Below are positions 18,073 to 26,807 of a DNA stretch of 64,000 nucleotides, in pieces. The notes beneath the pieces are model-generated. The model worked only from the letters and a program-made list of their open reading frames with translations. It was not told the DNA's origin and ran no database searches. Both the position numbers and the translations under genes were made by a program. Numbering within the stretch: position 1 is the stretch's first letter; each line of letters begins with the position of its first letter. Origin of the DNA: Neorhizobium sp. (GTDB taxonomy: Bacteria; Pseudomonadota; Alphaproteobacteria; Rhizobiales; Rhizobiaceae); NCBI GenBank assembly GCA_028283725.1, contig JAPWKC010000002.1, forward strand, positions 277,025 to 341,024. Direction: 5' to 3'.

Positions 18073-19527
18073 TCAGGCGCTCGCCCGTCGTCTGTATCGA
18101 ACAAGACCGTAGCAGAGGGTGATCAGCACGATCAGTGCGATACCCGCTCCGACGATCATCGCCGGCATCATCTGCGGCTGAAGCCTTGCGATCAGCGGTA
18201 CAGGACCGCCCTTGCGAGCCGTCGCGACATCCTCGAGGCTGACGTGAGCGTCGGGATTTCCGAATTTCGTCAAGACGTAATTCGAGATATCCGCGACCTC
18301 CTTGTCGTTGAGTTCCGCCACGTAGGAGCCCTTGCTGAAGCTCGGCATCAGCACCTGATGGCCATCTGCCTCACGATCGACGCCGTAAAGAATGGCCGCG
18401 ACGAGATTGGCTGGCTGGCTGGAGCCCGTCGCGGTGTTGTGGAACAGCGACGGATAGGCCTGGTTTTCGCTGCCGGCGCCATCCGGCTGGTGGCAGCTGG
18501 CACAATAGCCGCTGTAGAGCTCGGCGCCGGTATGCAGGCTGTCATGCGCGTTGGAAGGAAACAGGCCGCGAATGGCCGTTTCGTCCTCGGTCTTCCCACC
18601 GAATGTATGGGCAGCCTTCGTATCAAGCGGATCGCGGATCGCCGGTACCGACTTCAGGTAGAGGGCAAGATCGCGAAGATCGCTCTGCGGCAGGTTCTGG
18701 AGGCTGTTATGCACGGCTTCCGCCATGCCGCCGGCCGCCTGTGCCTTGCCGGCAACCCGGCCTGTGCCGAAATAGGCGACGAGATCGTCCGTAGACCAGT
18801 CGCCGATGCCGCTCACCTTGTCGGAGGTGATGTTGGGCGCATACCACGGGCCGACCGGGCCACCCGAGAGATAGGCGCTGGCAACCGCTCCCATCAGCAT
18901 GCCACGCGGCGTATGGCACGATCCGCAGTGGCCGAGCGCATCGGCGACATAGGCGCCGCGATTGAGTTCGGCACTCTTTTTCGGATCATCGGTGAACGGA
19001 TGCTGCCCGGCATAGAGCATGTTCCAGAACGCCATCGAGAAGCGCAGATTGAAGGGGAACGGCAGAGACGTGTAATCCTTCGGCGTGTCGTCGACGGGAT
19101 CTACGCCATGCATGAAATAGGCGTAAAGCGCGTGCAGATCGCCATCGGTGATCTCTGCATAGCTGTCATAAGGCATTGCCGGGTAGAGATGCGCGCCATC
19201 CTTTCGCACGCCATGCCGCACGGCCTGCGAAAAGTCCTCTTCCGAATAATTGCCGATGCCATCCGCTTTCGACGGCGTGATGTTCGTCGAATAGATCGTT
19301 CCGAGCGGCGAGACGATGCCATATCCACCGGCAAACGGCTTGCCCTTTTCCGGCACGGTATGGCAGGCCATGCAGTCGGCGCCGACGGCAACCATACGGC
19401 CTTTTTCGATCAACGCCTTGAGCGCCGGATCATTGGCGTCCTGCGCGTTCGCACCGGCAGCGGCAAGCGCCGCCAGCGACAGGGTGGCCGCCGCAAAAGC
19501 TGACGATATCCAGTTTCTTGCAGCCAT
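18073..19527 (-). CDS. Triheme cytochrome c subunit of a membrane dehydrogenase
   Basis: A 484-residue secreted cytochrome with three CxxCH heme sites: CMACH at 52-56, CGSCH at 201-205 and CASCH at 342-346. A signal peptide ends near GANAQD (about residue 28), and one C-terminal membrane helix (about 455-475) ends in a basic tail, so the hemes face the periplasm. This architecture is that of the cytochrome subunit of gluconate-, sorbitol- and alcohol-dehydrogenase complexes, which passes electrons to ubiquinone. It starts two bases after the stop of the GMC flavoprotein gene. A second such cytochrome lies at the right edge of the window. Confidence 0.93.
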   Translation of the reverse strand: MAARNWISSAFAAATLSLAALAAAGANAQDANDPALKALIEKGRMVAVGADCMACHTVPEKGKPFAGGYGIVSPLGTIYSTNITPSKADGIGNYSEEDFSQAVRHGVRKDGAHLYPAMPYDSYAEITDGDLHALYAYFMHGVDPVDDTPKDYTSLPFPFNLRFSMAFWNMLYAGQHPFTDDPKKSAELNRGAYVADALGHCGSCHTPRGMLMGAVASAYLSGGPVGPWYAPNITSDKVSGIGDWSTDDLVAYFGTGRVAGKAQAAGGMAEAVHNSLQNLPQSDLRDLALYLKSVPAIRDPLDTKAAHTFGGKTEDETAIRGLFPSNAHDSLHTGAELYSGYCASCHQPDGAGSENQAYPSLFHNTATGSSQPANLVAAILYGVDREADGHQVLMPSFSKGSYVAELNDKEVADISNYVLTKFGNPDAHVSLEDVATARKGGPVPLIARLQPQMMPAMIVGAGIALIVLITLCYGLVRYRRRASA

Positions 19528-19529
19528 GA

Positions 19530-21176
19530 TCAGCCCCTCAGCGATTTGGAAATGTCATCGGCAGCCTTGATGCCGAGGGCAGCCATGGTGAGCGTGCTGT
19601 TGACGACGCTGGCAGACGGGATCGGTCCGCCGCCCGGAAGCCACAGATTGGCGTGGTCATGCGCCCGGCAATTGCCGTTGGTGACCGAATCCGAGCGATC
19701 GGAGCCCATGATCGTGCCGCCCATGATGTGGTTGTTGGCATTGAGGGATGTCGTTGCCACGAAGTCGGCCGCACCGAACAGGTCGCCGATGCCGCGCAGC
19801 TGGCGAACGGATTCCTCGTAGCCTTTGCGGACATAATCGCCCACATCGTAATACATGTCCGGGCATGGGATACCGTGCGGATCGACGCGTGTCTTCGACA
19901 GCGTGACACGGTTTTTCGGATCGGGCAGCGGCTCAAGGCTGATCGACAGATCCACCCCATGCGTGGTGCGGCGACGGATCTCGGCGTCGAGCGCCTCGCC
20001 GACAAAGCCGTCCTTGATGGCGGCTGCTGCCATCTGCGGCGCCTGGTTGATATTGTAGAGGATGACCTTGGTTGCCGAGTATTCCGAGCGGAACGAGCCG
20101 TCGCGCGGCCCGACCATGCAGCTGGACTGTGCCGGCCCGCGGCCGATCCAGAGCGGTTCGTTGGCGGTGAACCTGGCGTGAAAACCAGAATGGTCCATCA
20201 TGTTGCGGCCGACATGATCGGAAGAATTCGCGATGCCGTTCGGGTTGCGCTCGTTGGCCGCGGCCAGAAGGATGCGCGGCGTTTCCATCGAATTGGCGGC
20301 GATCACGAAGGCACTGCCGGTCGCCTTGTGCGAGCGATGCTCGCTGTCGTACCAGTGAACGGCCGTGACGCGGTTGTTCTCGTCGGTGTCGATCTTGTAG
20401 ACGACCGATTCCGACAGCACCACGGCACCGTGGGCTTCGGCGGCTTCCACGGTATGGATGCCGTTATACATGGCGCCGATCGGACAGATCGGCTGACAGT
20501 TGTTGTTGCCGCAGCAGGTCGGGCGGCCCTTCCAGGGGCGGGTCGAGCGGCCCTGCGGGATCGGCACAAGGTTCCAGCCATGGGGGTTCACCACCTCTGC
20601 GACACGCTTGTCGCCATATCCCCACGGCACCATGTCCATCGGATAGGGACGCGAGCGCTCAGGCGGCGATTGCATGGCAGGATCGTTCGGCCCGGCAACG
20701 CCCATCGCCTCTTCGGCACGGCAGTAATAGGGTTCGAGCTCATCGTAGGAGATCGGCCAGTCGCGGCCGACGCCATAAGTGGAGCGCATCTTCAGATCGA
20801 CCGGCAGATGGCGCCAGCTGGAGGCGGCCCAATGCCAGGTCGTGCCGCCGACCACTTTCAGATAGCCCTGCTGGAAGCCGTTGCCGTCAGGCCCGGACAA
20901 GGAGACGTAGTTGTTCTTCGGCCAGTACAGCGGTGCAGGAGCCTTCGGCGACTGCGGATAAAGCCCTTGATAATCGGAGCCAACGCGGTTCGGGAACGGC
21001 ATGTTGCGCCAGTTTTCGACTGCCTGGGCACGGCTGATACGCAGTCCGGCATCCAGAACCAGCACGGAACGACCTTCGGCCGCCAGCTGTTCGGCAATAA
21101 GTGCGCCGACGACGCCCGAACCGGCGATGATGACATCTGCATGGGCATCGCCATTGTTAAACACAGGTGCGGCCAT
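19530..21176 (-). CDS. GMC flavoprotein subunit of a three-subunit dehydrogenase
   Basis: A 548-residue GMC oxidoreductase. The FAD-binding motif is ADVIIAGSGVVGALIAEQL near residue 13; GMC signatures follow in KVVGGTTWHWAASSWR and NANNHIMGGTIMG (catalytic-region His). A cysteine cluster, CCGNNNCQPIC at residues 221-231, matches the [3Fe-4S] site of bacterial FAD-glucose dehydrogenases, which carries electrons from FAD to the cytochrome. It overlaps the small-subunit stop by one base and is followed by the cytochrome gene: the small-large-cytochrome order of FAD-dependent sorbitol, gluconate and glucose dehydrogenases. No signal peptide; export would be with the Tat-tagged small subunit. Substrate: a sugar or polyol, not determined. 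Confidence 0.92.
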   Translation of the reverse strand: MAAPVFNNGDAHADVIIAGSGVVGALIAEQLAAEGRSVLVLDAGLRISRAQAVENWRNMPFPNRVGSDYQGLYPQSPKAPAPLYWPKNNYVSLSGPDGNGFQQGYLKVVGGTTWHWAASSWRHLPVDLKMRSTYGVGRDWPISYDELEPYYCRAEEAMGVAGPNDPAMQSPPERSRPYPMDMVPWGYGDKRVAEVVNPHGWNLVPIPQGRSTRPWKGRPTCCGNNNCQPICPIGAMYNGIHTVEAAEAHGAVVLSESVVYKIDTDENNRVTAVHWYDSEHRSHKATGSAFVIAANSMETPRILLAAANERNPNGIANSSDHVGRNMMDHSGFHARFTANEPLWIGRGPAQSSCMVGPRDGSFRSEYSATKVILYNINQAPQMAAAAIKDGFVGEALDAEIRRRTTHGVDLSISLEPLPDPKNRVTLSKTRVDPHGIPCPDMYYDVGDYVRKGYEESVRQLRGIGDLFGAADFVATTSLNANNHIMGGTIMGSDRSDSVTNGNCRAHDHANLWLPGGGPIPSASVVNSTLTMAALGIKAADDISKSLRG

Positions 21177-21757
21177 TACAGAACCTCCGGCTTATTGATG
21201 GGCGTGCGGGTCACGTCGGGCGGCAGCGTATTGCGCCACCACATCGGCCCCTTGTTGCAATAGGTCGGAACCACCAGACCATCGGCGGTCGACTGGTACA
21301 TCAGTGCATCCTTGTAGGCGACGACGACCGGGCCCTTGGCCGTGGTGATCGTGCCCGTGTACCAGGCAGAGATGACCGCCGTCAGCGTCTTGTCCTGACC
21401 GCCTGCAACCGCGGCGGCCTTGAGGTCGGCCGCAGACTTGGCGCCGTTCATCATCCCGACAAGCGCCGCAAGGCCGCCGGCAGTCGATGCATCCTCGCCA
21501 AGTGCATCGAGAATGCGCTTCGAGGTGACTTCTGACAGCTCGGCGCGATCGGTTGCGCGCTTCGACAGGGCGAGAAACTGCTCCGGCGTGGGGGCCGAAG
21601 CCGAAGCCGTCTGCGCCATCGCGGGCGCATGCAAGGCAAGGCTGCCCAGCGCAAACGCCGTGCCGCCGAGAAGTGCACGGCGGCTGATGTTCAGGCTGGA
21701 TAGATTGTCGTTCGTGTGTGGTGAAGCAAGATCGCTTTCAGCGTTCTCGTATCTCAT
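21176..21757 (-). CDS. Tat-exported small subunit of a sorbitol/gluconate-type dehydrogenase
   Basis: A 193-residue protein of the family of small subunits of FAD-dependent sorbitol, gluconate and glucose dehydrogenases. A twin-arginine motif, NISRRALLGG, is followed by a hydrophobic stretch and a cleavage site after APAMA. The C-terminal half holds the family block LTAVISAWYTGTITT and ends in GPMWWRNTLPP. The ATG at 21757 gives a plausible 24-residue pre-Tat extension; the upstream in-frame codons run through the operator and are unlikely to be translated. Such subunits act as export chaperones for the flavoprotein. It is first in the three-gene operon. Confidence 0.88.
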   Translation of the reverse strand: MRYENAESDLASPHTNDNLSSLNISRRALLGGTAFALGSLALHAPAMAQTASASAPTPEQFLALSKRATDRAELSEVTSKRILDALGEDASTAGGLAALVGMMNGAKSAADLKAAAVAGGQDKTLTAVISAWYTGTITTAKGPVVVAYKDALMYQSTADGLVVPTYCNKGPMWWRNTLPPDVTRTPINKPEVL

Positions 21758-21883
21758 TGGACCATCCAATAGTTCGCATGTGCCGCGAACGGTGCCCGCC
21801 CGCAGCCTCGTGTCTTCAACGAAAAATGAATTCCGGCGCGACGTCCGTGGGGGCGAGGGTCGAAATGACGCCGTTTTCTTCCA

Positions 21884-21921
21884 TTTAGATCGTTCTAAGT
21901 CAACAATAGATCGGTCTAAAT
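21884..21921. promoter_or_regulatory. Twin operators between dehydrogenase operon and LacI gene
   Basis: Two near-identical palindromes: TTTAGATCGTTCTAAG at 21884-21899 and ATAGATCGGTCTAAAT at 21906-21921. Both share the pattern TAGATCG-n-TCTA, and their centres are 22 bp apart (two turns). They lie in the 298-bp gap between the small-subunit gene and the divergent LacI-family gene, which is the probable binding protein. I see nothing else coding in that gap. Confidence 0.75.
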
Positions 21922-22055
21922 CGCTAAAAATGTTGCATCTGCGAAATGGCGTGACTGGGCGTCCACATCGGGACGGTATGCCGCGCAACCCATGGGTGGA
22001 ACCTTCCGGCGGGGTTCTGTAGACAGAAAGCACAGATTGGGCGGGGAGTTAGAGC

Positions 22056-23087
22056 GTGACGGATCAAAGGCAGCAGTCGGCGACCCTTGTGGACGTGGCC
22101 CGAGAGGCAGGCGTCTCACGCGCAACGGCCTCTCTCGTCATTCGCAACAGCCCGCTCGTTGCCGCCGCGACCCGAGAAAAGGTGGAGCTGGCCATCGACA
22201 AGCTGGGTTACGTGAAAAACCTGACGGCGGCCCGCCTGCGCGCAGAGCAGAACCAGATCGTCGGGCTGGTCGTACCCAACCTCTCCAACCCGTTCTTCGC
22301 GCGATTGCTGGCCGGTATCGAGGAAGCGCTCGACGAGGCGAACCTGGCGGTCTTTCTGGCCAATAGCCACGACGACCCAGAGCGGCAGAGGGACGTCCTG
22401 CAACGCATGCGCGAACATGGCGTCAATGGCGTGATCATCTGCCCCGCGACCGGAACGCCTGGCGATTGGCACGAGCATCCAACCTTCAAATCGATGCCGA
22501 CGGTGCAGGTTCTGCGCCATGTGACGGACAGCCTCGATTATATCGGCGTCGATTACAAAACCGGCGTTCAGGACGCTGTTGACCATCTTGTCGGCCTTGG
22601 CCACACGCAGATCAGCTTTGCCGTCCATGGCCGCGTTCACTCTGCCTATACCGAAAGGGTGGAAGGCTTCGTCACGTCCATGTCCCGCCATGGACTGGAC
22701 AGTCAGTCACTCGTGCAGATGCCGGAAAGGATCGCCGACATTCCGGTAGCGGCCCGCAGGATCTTTCAACAGCGGCCGGGATGCACCGCAACGCTCTGCT
22801 TCAACGATGTCATCGCCATCGGCCTGACGGCTGGCCTTCAGGATCTTGGTCTGCAGATCGGCAGGGATCACTCCCTGATAGGATTTGACGACGTCCATGA
22901 TGGCGAGGTCATCCGCCCGGCGCTGACATCGGTCGCGACCTATCCGACCGTGATCGGCCGCTCTGCGGGGGAGCGAATGATCGAGCGCCTCAAGGACCGC
23001 AAGACCGAGCCAGAAAGACAGATCCTCAGCGTCGATCTCAGACTGCGGCGCTCAAGCGGCCCCTTACAGGCCAATCCGGCTCTCTGA
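22056..23087 (+). CDS. LacI-family regulator of the dehydrogenase operon
   Basis: A 343-residue LacI/GalR-type regulator: helix-turn-helix TLVDVAREAGVSRATASLVI, hinge KLGYVKNLTAARLRAEQ, and a periplasmic-binding-like effector domain with IGLVVPNLSNPFFARL-type residues and DHSLIGFDDVHDGEVIRP near the end. The recognition helix reads ATASLVI rather than the usual TVSRVL. The start is a GTG with GCGGGGAG upstream. It is divergent from the three-subunit dehydrogenase and separated from it by twin palindromes, so it most likely controls that operon in response to the sugar substrate or a product. Confidence 0.9.
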   Translation: MTDQRQQSATLVDVAREAGVSRATASLVIRNSPLVAAATREKVELAIDKLGYVKNLTAARLRAEQNQIVGLVVPNLSNPFFARLLAGIEEALDEANLAVFLANSHDDPERQRDVLQRMREHGVNGVIICPATGTPGDWHEHPTFKSMPTVQVLRHVTDSLDYIGVDYKTGVQDAVDHLVGLGHTQISFAVHGRVHSAYTERVEGFVTSMSRHGLDSQSLVQMPERIADIPVAARRIFQQRPGCTATLCFNDVIAIGLTAGLQDLGLQIGRDHSLIGFDDVHDGEVIRPALTSVATYPTVIGRSAGERMIERLKDRKTEPERQILSVDLRLRRSSGPLQANPAL

Positions 23088-23099
23088 GAGAGCCTTATT

Positions 23100-23939
23100 C
23101 TAAAGCTCGTCCAGCGTTTCGTTCAAAGCCTCGATCGCACGCAATCGTCGGCGACCGTCCGCCCCGGCCAATTCAAGGCAGCGGGTGATCAGCACATGGC
23201 AGAGCGCCATGACGGCCGTGTGATTGAACAATGGTCCAGGCGCCAGCGTCTGGCACTGGAAATGCCAATCCGCCGACTTTTCGAAAGCTGCCCCTTCGTC
23301 GGTGACGTAGATGAAGCGCGACCCGGACTTTTGCAGTGCCTCGATGATCGCGTCCGCCTGTGAAATGCGTCGGCGCAACCCAAAGAAGATGACCACATCG
23401 TTCTTATGCAGGCTGACGAGATGCTCGCCCAGCGTCTCACCGGCACCCGGTATGGCAACGATCTCCTCGATCACCTGCGTCAGTTGCCATTGAAGATAGG
23501 CGGCGAAAGGCTGGCTGGCGCGAAAACCGATGACCCAGACCTTGCGCGCCGCCAAAAGTGCTTCGGCTGCAGCCTGGATGCGCTGGTCGGGAATGGAGAG
23601 AAAGGTGGCTTCGAGATTGGCGATCCCTTGGGCGACCTGTGCCTTGACCGACTGGATTTCCGAGGCGTCGGCAGCGGCGGTGAGGAAAAGCCGCGAGCCC
23701 GTCTGCCGCTCCTCGCGTGCATGTCGCCGGGCTTCCTCGTAATTGTCATAGCCGAGGCGTTGCACGAATCGGCTGACGGTTGCCTTCGAGACCTGCGCCA
23801 GCGCTGCGAGCTCCTGCGCCGAATAACTCGCAAGCTCGCCCGGAAAATCGCAGAGAAATTCAGCCAGACGCCTTTCGGCGGGGTGGAGATCCGGCAAAAC
23901 CTGCCGGACCCGCGACAAGAACGATCTATCCTTTGGCAT
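23100..23939 (-). CDS. RpiR/MurR-family regulator with SIS domain
   Basis: A 279-residue RpiR-family regulator. The N-terminal domain holds the helix-turn-helix YSAQELAALAQVSKATVSRFVQRLG; the C-terminal half is a SIS (sugar isomerase-like) domain with KVWVIGFRASQPFAAYLQWQL and NDVVIFFGLRRRISQA. I use the ATG at 23939; a TTG twelve codons upstream preceded by TGGAG is an alternative. It is the last gene of the minus-strand transporter operon, after the racemase-like gene. The arms TGAAACT/AGTTTCA of a palindrome upstream of that operon resemble known RpiR-family sites, which suggests autogenous control of the whole unit. Confidence 0.88.
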   Translation of the reverse strand: MPKDRSFLSRVRQVLPDLHPAERRLAEFLCDFPGELASYSAQELAALAQVSKATVSRFVQRLGYDNYEEARRHAREERQTGSRLFLTAAADASEIQSVKAQVAQGIANLEATFLSIPDQRIQAAAEALLAARKVWVIGFRASQPFAAYLQWQLTQVIEEIVAIPGAGETLGEHLVSLHKNDVVIFFGLRRRISQADAIIEALQKSGSRFIYVTDEGAAFEKSADWHFQCQTLAPGPLFNHTAVMALCHVLITRCLELAGADGRRRLRAIEALNETLDEL

Positions 23940-24061
23940 GAGCAAGTCCACTGGGCCTGATGATGCGATCTCCAATCCAGGTATCGTCAGCCATAAACGC
24001 GTGTCGCCCTACACCGCACATTGCCCCGGCTGAGCGAACGTCGGATGCGTTTCACCACCAT

Positions 24062-24718
24062 TCAGGACCGCCCTGCAATCCGTCTCACCAGCAATTCGGC
24101 AGCAGCCCTGATCGGTGCGATGATCGGCACGGAAAACTGCCCTTGCAGCGCCTCTGCCGCCTGCCCCAGGGGGCCGCCGCCGATGATCACCGCCTCTGCT
24201 CCGTCTTCCTCGATACAGGATCGAACCGCATTGGCAAGTTCACACCGAAGCTTTTCGGGATCGGCTGCGATGACAAGCGGATCTCCATCCGTCAATCGCG
24301 TGCCGGTAAACAGATTGCCCACGCCATAGACGTCGGCTTTGGCGGCAAAGCTCGCGAGCAATCCCGGCGTCACCGTGGCGATACCGAAGCGCCGGCCGCC
24401 TTCTCCCCCAACCAGCATGCTTGCCTCGCAGATGCCGACGGCAAGAAGACCTGCCTCATCGCGAATACGATCGAGGCCAGGATCCCCGAAAGCGCCGACA
24501 ATGATGCCTGCGCTTCGCTCGCGTACCGTCATGGCCATTTCGACGACTTCATCGGCCGCTGCCGCAAGCGCGACGTCATCGATAATCATCGCCGGGCTGC
24601 GCGTTGCAGTCATCCCGTCGATGCTCATCTCGGCCGGCAGATATTTGGTTGCGATCTGCGCCATCATCGCGGTGGTCGACCGCGATGAATTCGGGTTGAT
24701 CAGGGTGATATGTGTCAT
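24062..24718 (-). CDS. Hydantoin-racemase-like protein lacking both catalytic cysteines
   Basis: A 218-residue Asp/Glu/hydantoin racemase-family protein. The opening ITLINPNSS, the block GAFGDPGLD at 75-83 and IIGGGPLGQ at 178-186 align with hydantoin racemases (AspR/HyuE group). In active racemases these last two blocks read ACFGDPG and GCAG, with the two catalytic cysteines at about 76 and 181; here they are Ala76 and Gly181. The remaining cysteines (97, 159, 168) are not at those sites. The protein therefore probably does not racemise by the two-base cysteine mechanism. It is cytoplasmic and encoded between the ABC ATPase and RpiR genes of one operon. Confidence 0.85.
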   Translation of the reverse strand: MTHITLINPNSSRSTTAMMAQIATKYLPAEMSIDGMTATRSPAMIIDDVALAAAADEVVEMAMTVRERSAGIIVGAFGDPGLDRIRDEAGLLAVGICEASMLVGGEGGRRFGIATVTPGLLASFAAKADVYGVGNLFTGTRLTDGDPLVIAADPEKLRCELANAVRSCIEEDGAEAVIIGGGPLGQAAEALQGQFSVPIIAPIRAAAELLVRRIAGRS

Positions 24719-24778
24719 TGCGCTTCTATTCCTCCGGGCAGCGTTTCGACCGCCCTCCCCTTATCTTCGTGGCTGCGA

Positions 24779-25729
24779 TCAGCCGTAATGCACGCAACCG
24801 ACGCTGTGATCGACGGACGCCGCTGTCAGTGCCGGCACATCTACCCGGCAGATATCGGTCGCCTGCGGACAGCGTGGAGCAAAGGCGCAGCCGGGTGGCA
24901 TCGCTGTCAGATCCGGCGGTGCGCCGGGAATGGTGATCAGCCGGTCGCGGCCATGGGCAAGTTCGACGCGCGCGCCGAGAAGTCCCTTTGTATAGGGATG
25001 TTTCGGGTTGCGGATGATCTCCACCGCCGGCCCCTCTTCCACGATACGTCCCGCATACATGACGGCGATCCGGTCGGCGACTTCGGCGGCCACACCGATA
25101 TCGTGGGTCACGAAGATGACCGAAAGGCCGTATTCCTTCTGCAACTCGCGGATCAGAAGCAGGATCTGGATCTGCACCGTCGCATCGAGTGCGGTCGTCG
25201 GCTCATCGGCCAGCAGGACCTTGGGATTGCAGGCGAGCGCCATGGCGATCATCGACCGCTGCAGCATGCCGCCCGACATTTCGTGCGGATAGTTCTTCAG
25301 GCGCCTTTCGGGCGATGGGATGCGGACTTTCTCGAAAAGCGCCAGAGCACGGGCCGCGGCCGCGCTGCGCGATATCTTTTCGTGCCGCATGATCGTTTCC
25401 TCGATCTGCTGGCCGAGCGTGTAGACCGGATCGAGCGCCAGTCGCGGTTCCTGAAAGACCATGGAGACGGTTGCACCGCGCATGTCGGACAGTGCGCGCC
25501 CCGAGAGCTGCATCACATCGTGGCCGGCGACATCGATCGCCCCTTCGATGAGCGTTCCCTTGGGATGCAGTTTCAGAAGCGACCGCATGGTGACGCTCTT
25601 GCCGGAGCCGGATTCACCGAGCAGCGCCACGACCTCGCCCGCCTTCACCGAAAGGCTGACGCCGTTGACGGCTTTGACGGGCTTTCGGCCCGGCCGGAAG
25701 GTGACGGAAAGATTGCGGATATCGATCAT
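24779..25729 (-). CDS. Peptide-type ABC transporter ATPase (DppD/OppD-like)
   Basis: A 316-residue ATPase of the oligopeptide/dipeptide class. Walker A is GESGSGKSV, the signature is MSGGMLQRS, Walker B is VLLADEPTTALD, and the C-terminus carries the family-specific cysteine-rich tail (PPGCAFAPRCPQATDICR) that binds an Fe-S cluster in DppD proteins. I prefer the internal ATG at 25729 because GGAGGAAACG stands directly before it; an ATG five codons upstream is possible. It pairs with the OppF-like ATPase encoded upstream to power one importer. Confidence 0.9.
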   Translation of the reverse strand: MIDIRNLSVTFRPGRKPVKAVNGVSLSVKAGEVVALLGESGSGKSVTMRSLLKLHPKGTLIEGAIDVAGHDVMQLSGRALSDMRGATVSMVFQEPRLALDPVYTLGQQIEETIMRHEKISRSAAAARALALFEKVRIPSPERRLKNYPHEMSGGMLQRSMIAMALACNPKVLLADEPTTALDATVQIQILLLIRELQKEYGLSVIFVTHDIGVAAEVADRIAVMYAGRIVEEGPAVEIIRNPKHPYTKGLLGARVELAHGRDRLITIPGAPPDLTAMPPGCAFAPRCPQATDICRVDVPALTAASVDHSVGCVHYG

Positions 25730-25745
25730 CGTTTCCTCCGTCATC

Positions 25746-26807
25746 TCAAGCCTCCGCCATCACAGGTGCACGGCTGTGGCCCGAGCCCGGCACCGACATG
25801 AGACAGGCCGCGGAGTGGGCCGCGGAGACGGTCGCAAGCCCCGGCGTCTTTTCGCTGCAGACCGGTTCGGCAAAGGCGCAGCGGGTGTGGAACCGACAGC
25901 CGGGCGGCGGGTCGATCGGGTTTGGCGGATCGCCGGACAGCGGTGGTTCCAGCGTGCGTTCGGAAGGGTCCATCTTCGGCATCGAGGCAAGAAGCGCCGA
26001 CGAATAGGGATGCCGTGTCTCCTCGAAAATCGCATAGCGGCTGCCGATTTCCGCGACCTTGCCGAGATACATCACCATCACCCGCTCGCACATGAAGCGC
26101 ACGACATTGAGATCATGGGAGATGAACAGGTATGTGAGGCCGAAATCCCGCTTCAGATCGAGCAGCAGGTTGAGCACCTGTGCCTCGACCGACTTGTCGA
26201 GCGCCGAGACGGCTTCGTCGAGGATGACGAGGCGCGGTTCGAGCGCCAGCGCGCGGGCGATATTGACGCGCTGCCGCTGGCCGCCGGACAATTCATGCGG
26301 ATAACGGCCGGCAAAGCGCGATGGTTCGAGACCGACGCGGTGGAGGAGATCATGGGCGCGGGCCATAGCGGTCTGTGCCGGCACGCCATGCACCTTCGGC
26401 GCAAAGGCGATCGTCTCCTCGATCGTCAGGCGCGGATTGAGCGAGGCGTAGCTGTCCTGAAACACCATCTGCACCTGACGGCGATAATCGGCAAGCGGTA
26501 GGGCGCCGCCTACCTTCTCGCCGTCGAACAGGATATCGCCCTCGTTCGCCGACATCAGCTGCATCAGAAGCCGTGCCGTCGTTGACTTGCCGCAGCCGCT
26601 CTCGCCGACGACGCCGAGGGTCTCGCCTTTCAGGATATCGAAATCCACGCCATCGACGGCGCGCACGACCTTTTTGGGCTTGAGGAAGCCGGTTCCCTTG
26701 ACGGGGAAGTGCTTCACCAATCCTCGCACCGAGATCAGCGGCTGGGCCGGACCGCCGCGTTCGCCGACGGCCAGATCGCTCGAGGGTTGTTCCACGACAC
26801 TGATCAT
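25746..26807 (-). CDS. Peptide-type ABC transporter ATPase (DppF/OppF-like)
   Basis: A 353-residue ATPase of the OppF/DppF class, with Walker A GESGCGKST, signature LSGGQRQRV, Walker B LVILDEAVSALD (Ala in place of the usual Pro) and the C-terminal cysteine motif PPPGCRFHTRCAFAEPVC. It overlaps the upstream permease stop as ATGA. The downstream ATPase gene follows within about 16 bases. Together they form the heterodimeric motor of a peptide/opine/nickel-type importer. Confidence 0.92.
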   Translation of the reverse strand: MISVVEQPSSDLAVGERGGPAQPLISVRGLVKHFPVKGTGFLKPKKVVRAVDGVDFDILKGETLGVVGESGCGKSTTARLLMQLMSANEGDILFDGEKVGGALPLADYRRQVQMVFQDSYASLNPRLTIEETIAFAPKVHGVPAQTAMARAHDLLHRVGLEPSRFAGRYPHELSGGQRQRVNIARALALEPRLVILDEAVSALDKSVEAQVLNLLLDLKRDFGLTYLFISHDLNVVRFMCERVMVMYLGKVAEIGSRYAIFEETRHPYSSALLASMPKMDPSERTLEPPLSGDPPNPIDPPPGCRFHTRCAFAEPVCSEKTPGLATVSAAHSAACLMSVPGSGHSRAPVMAEA

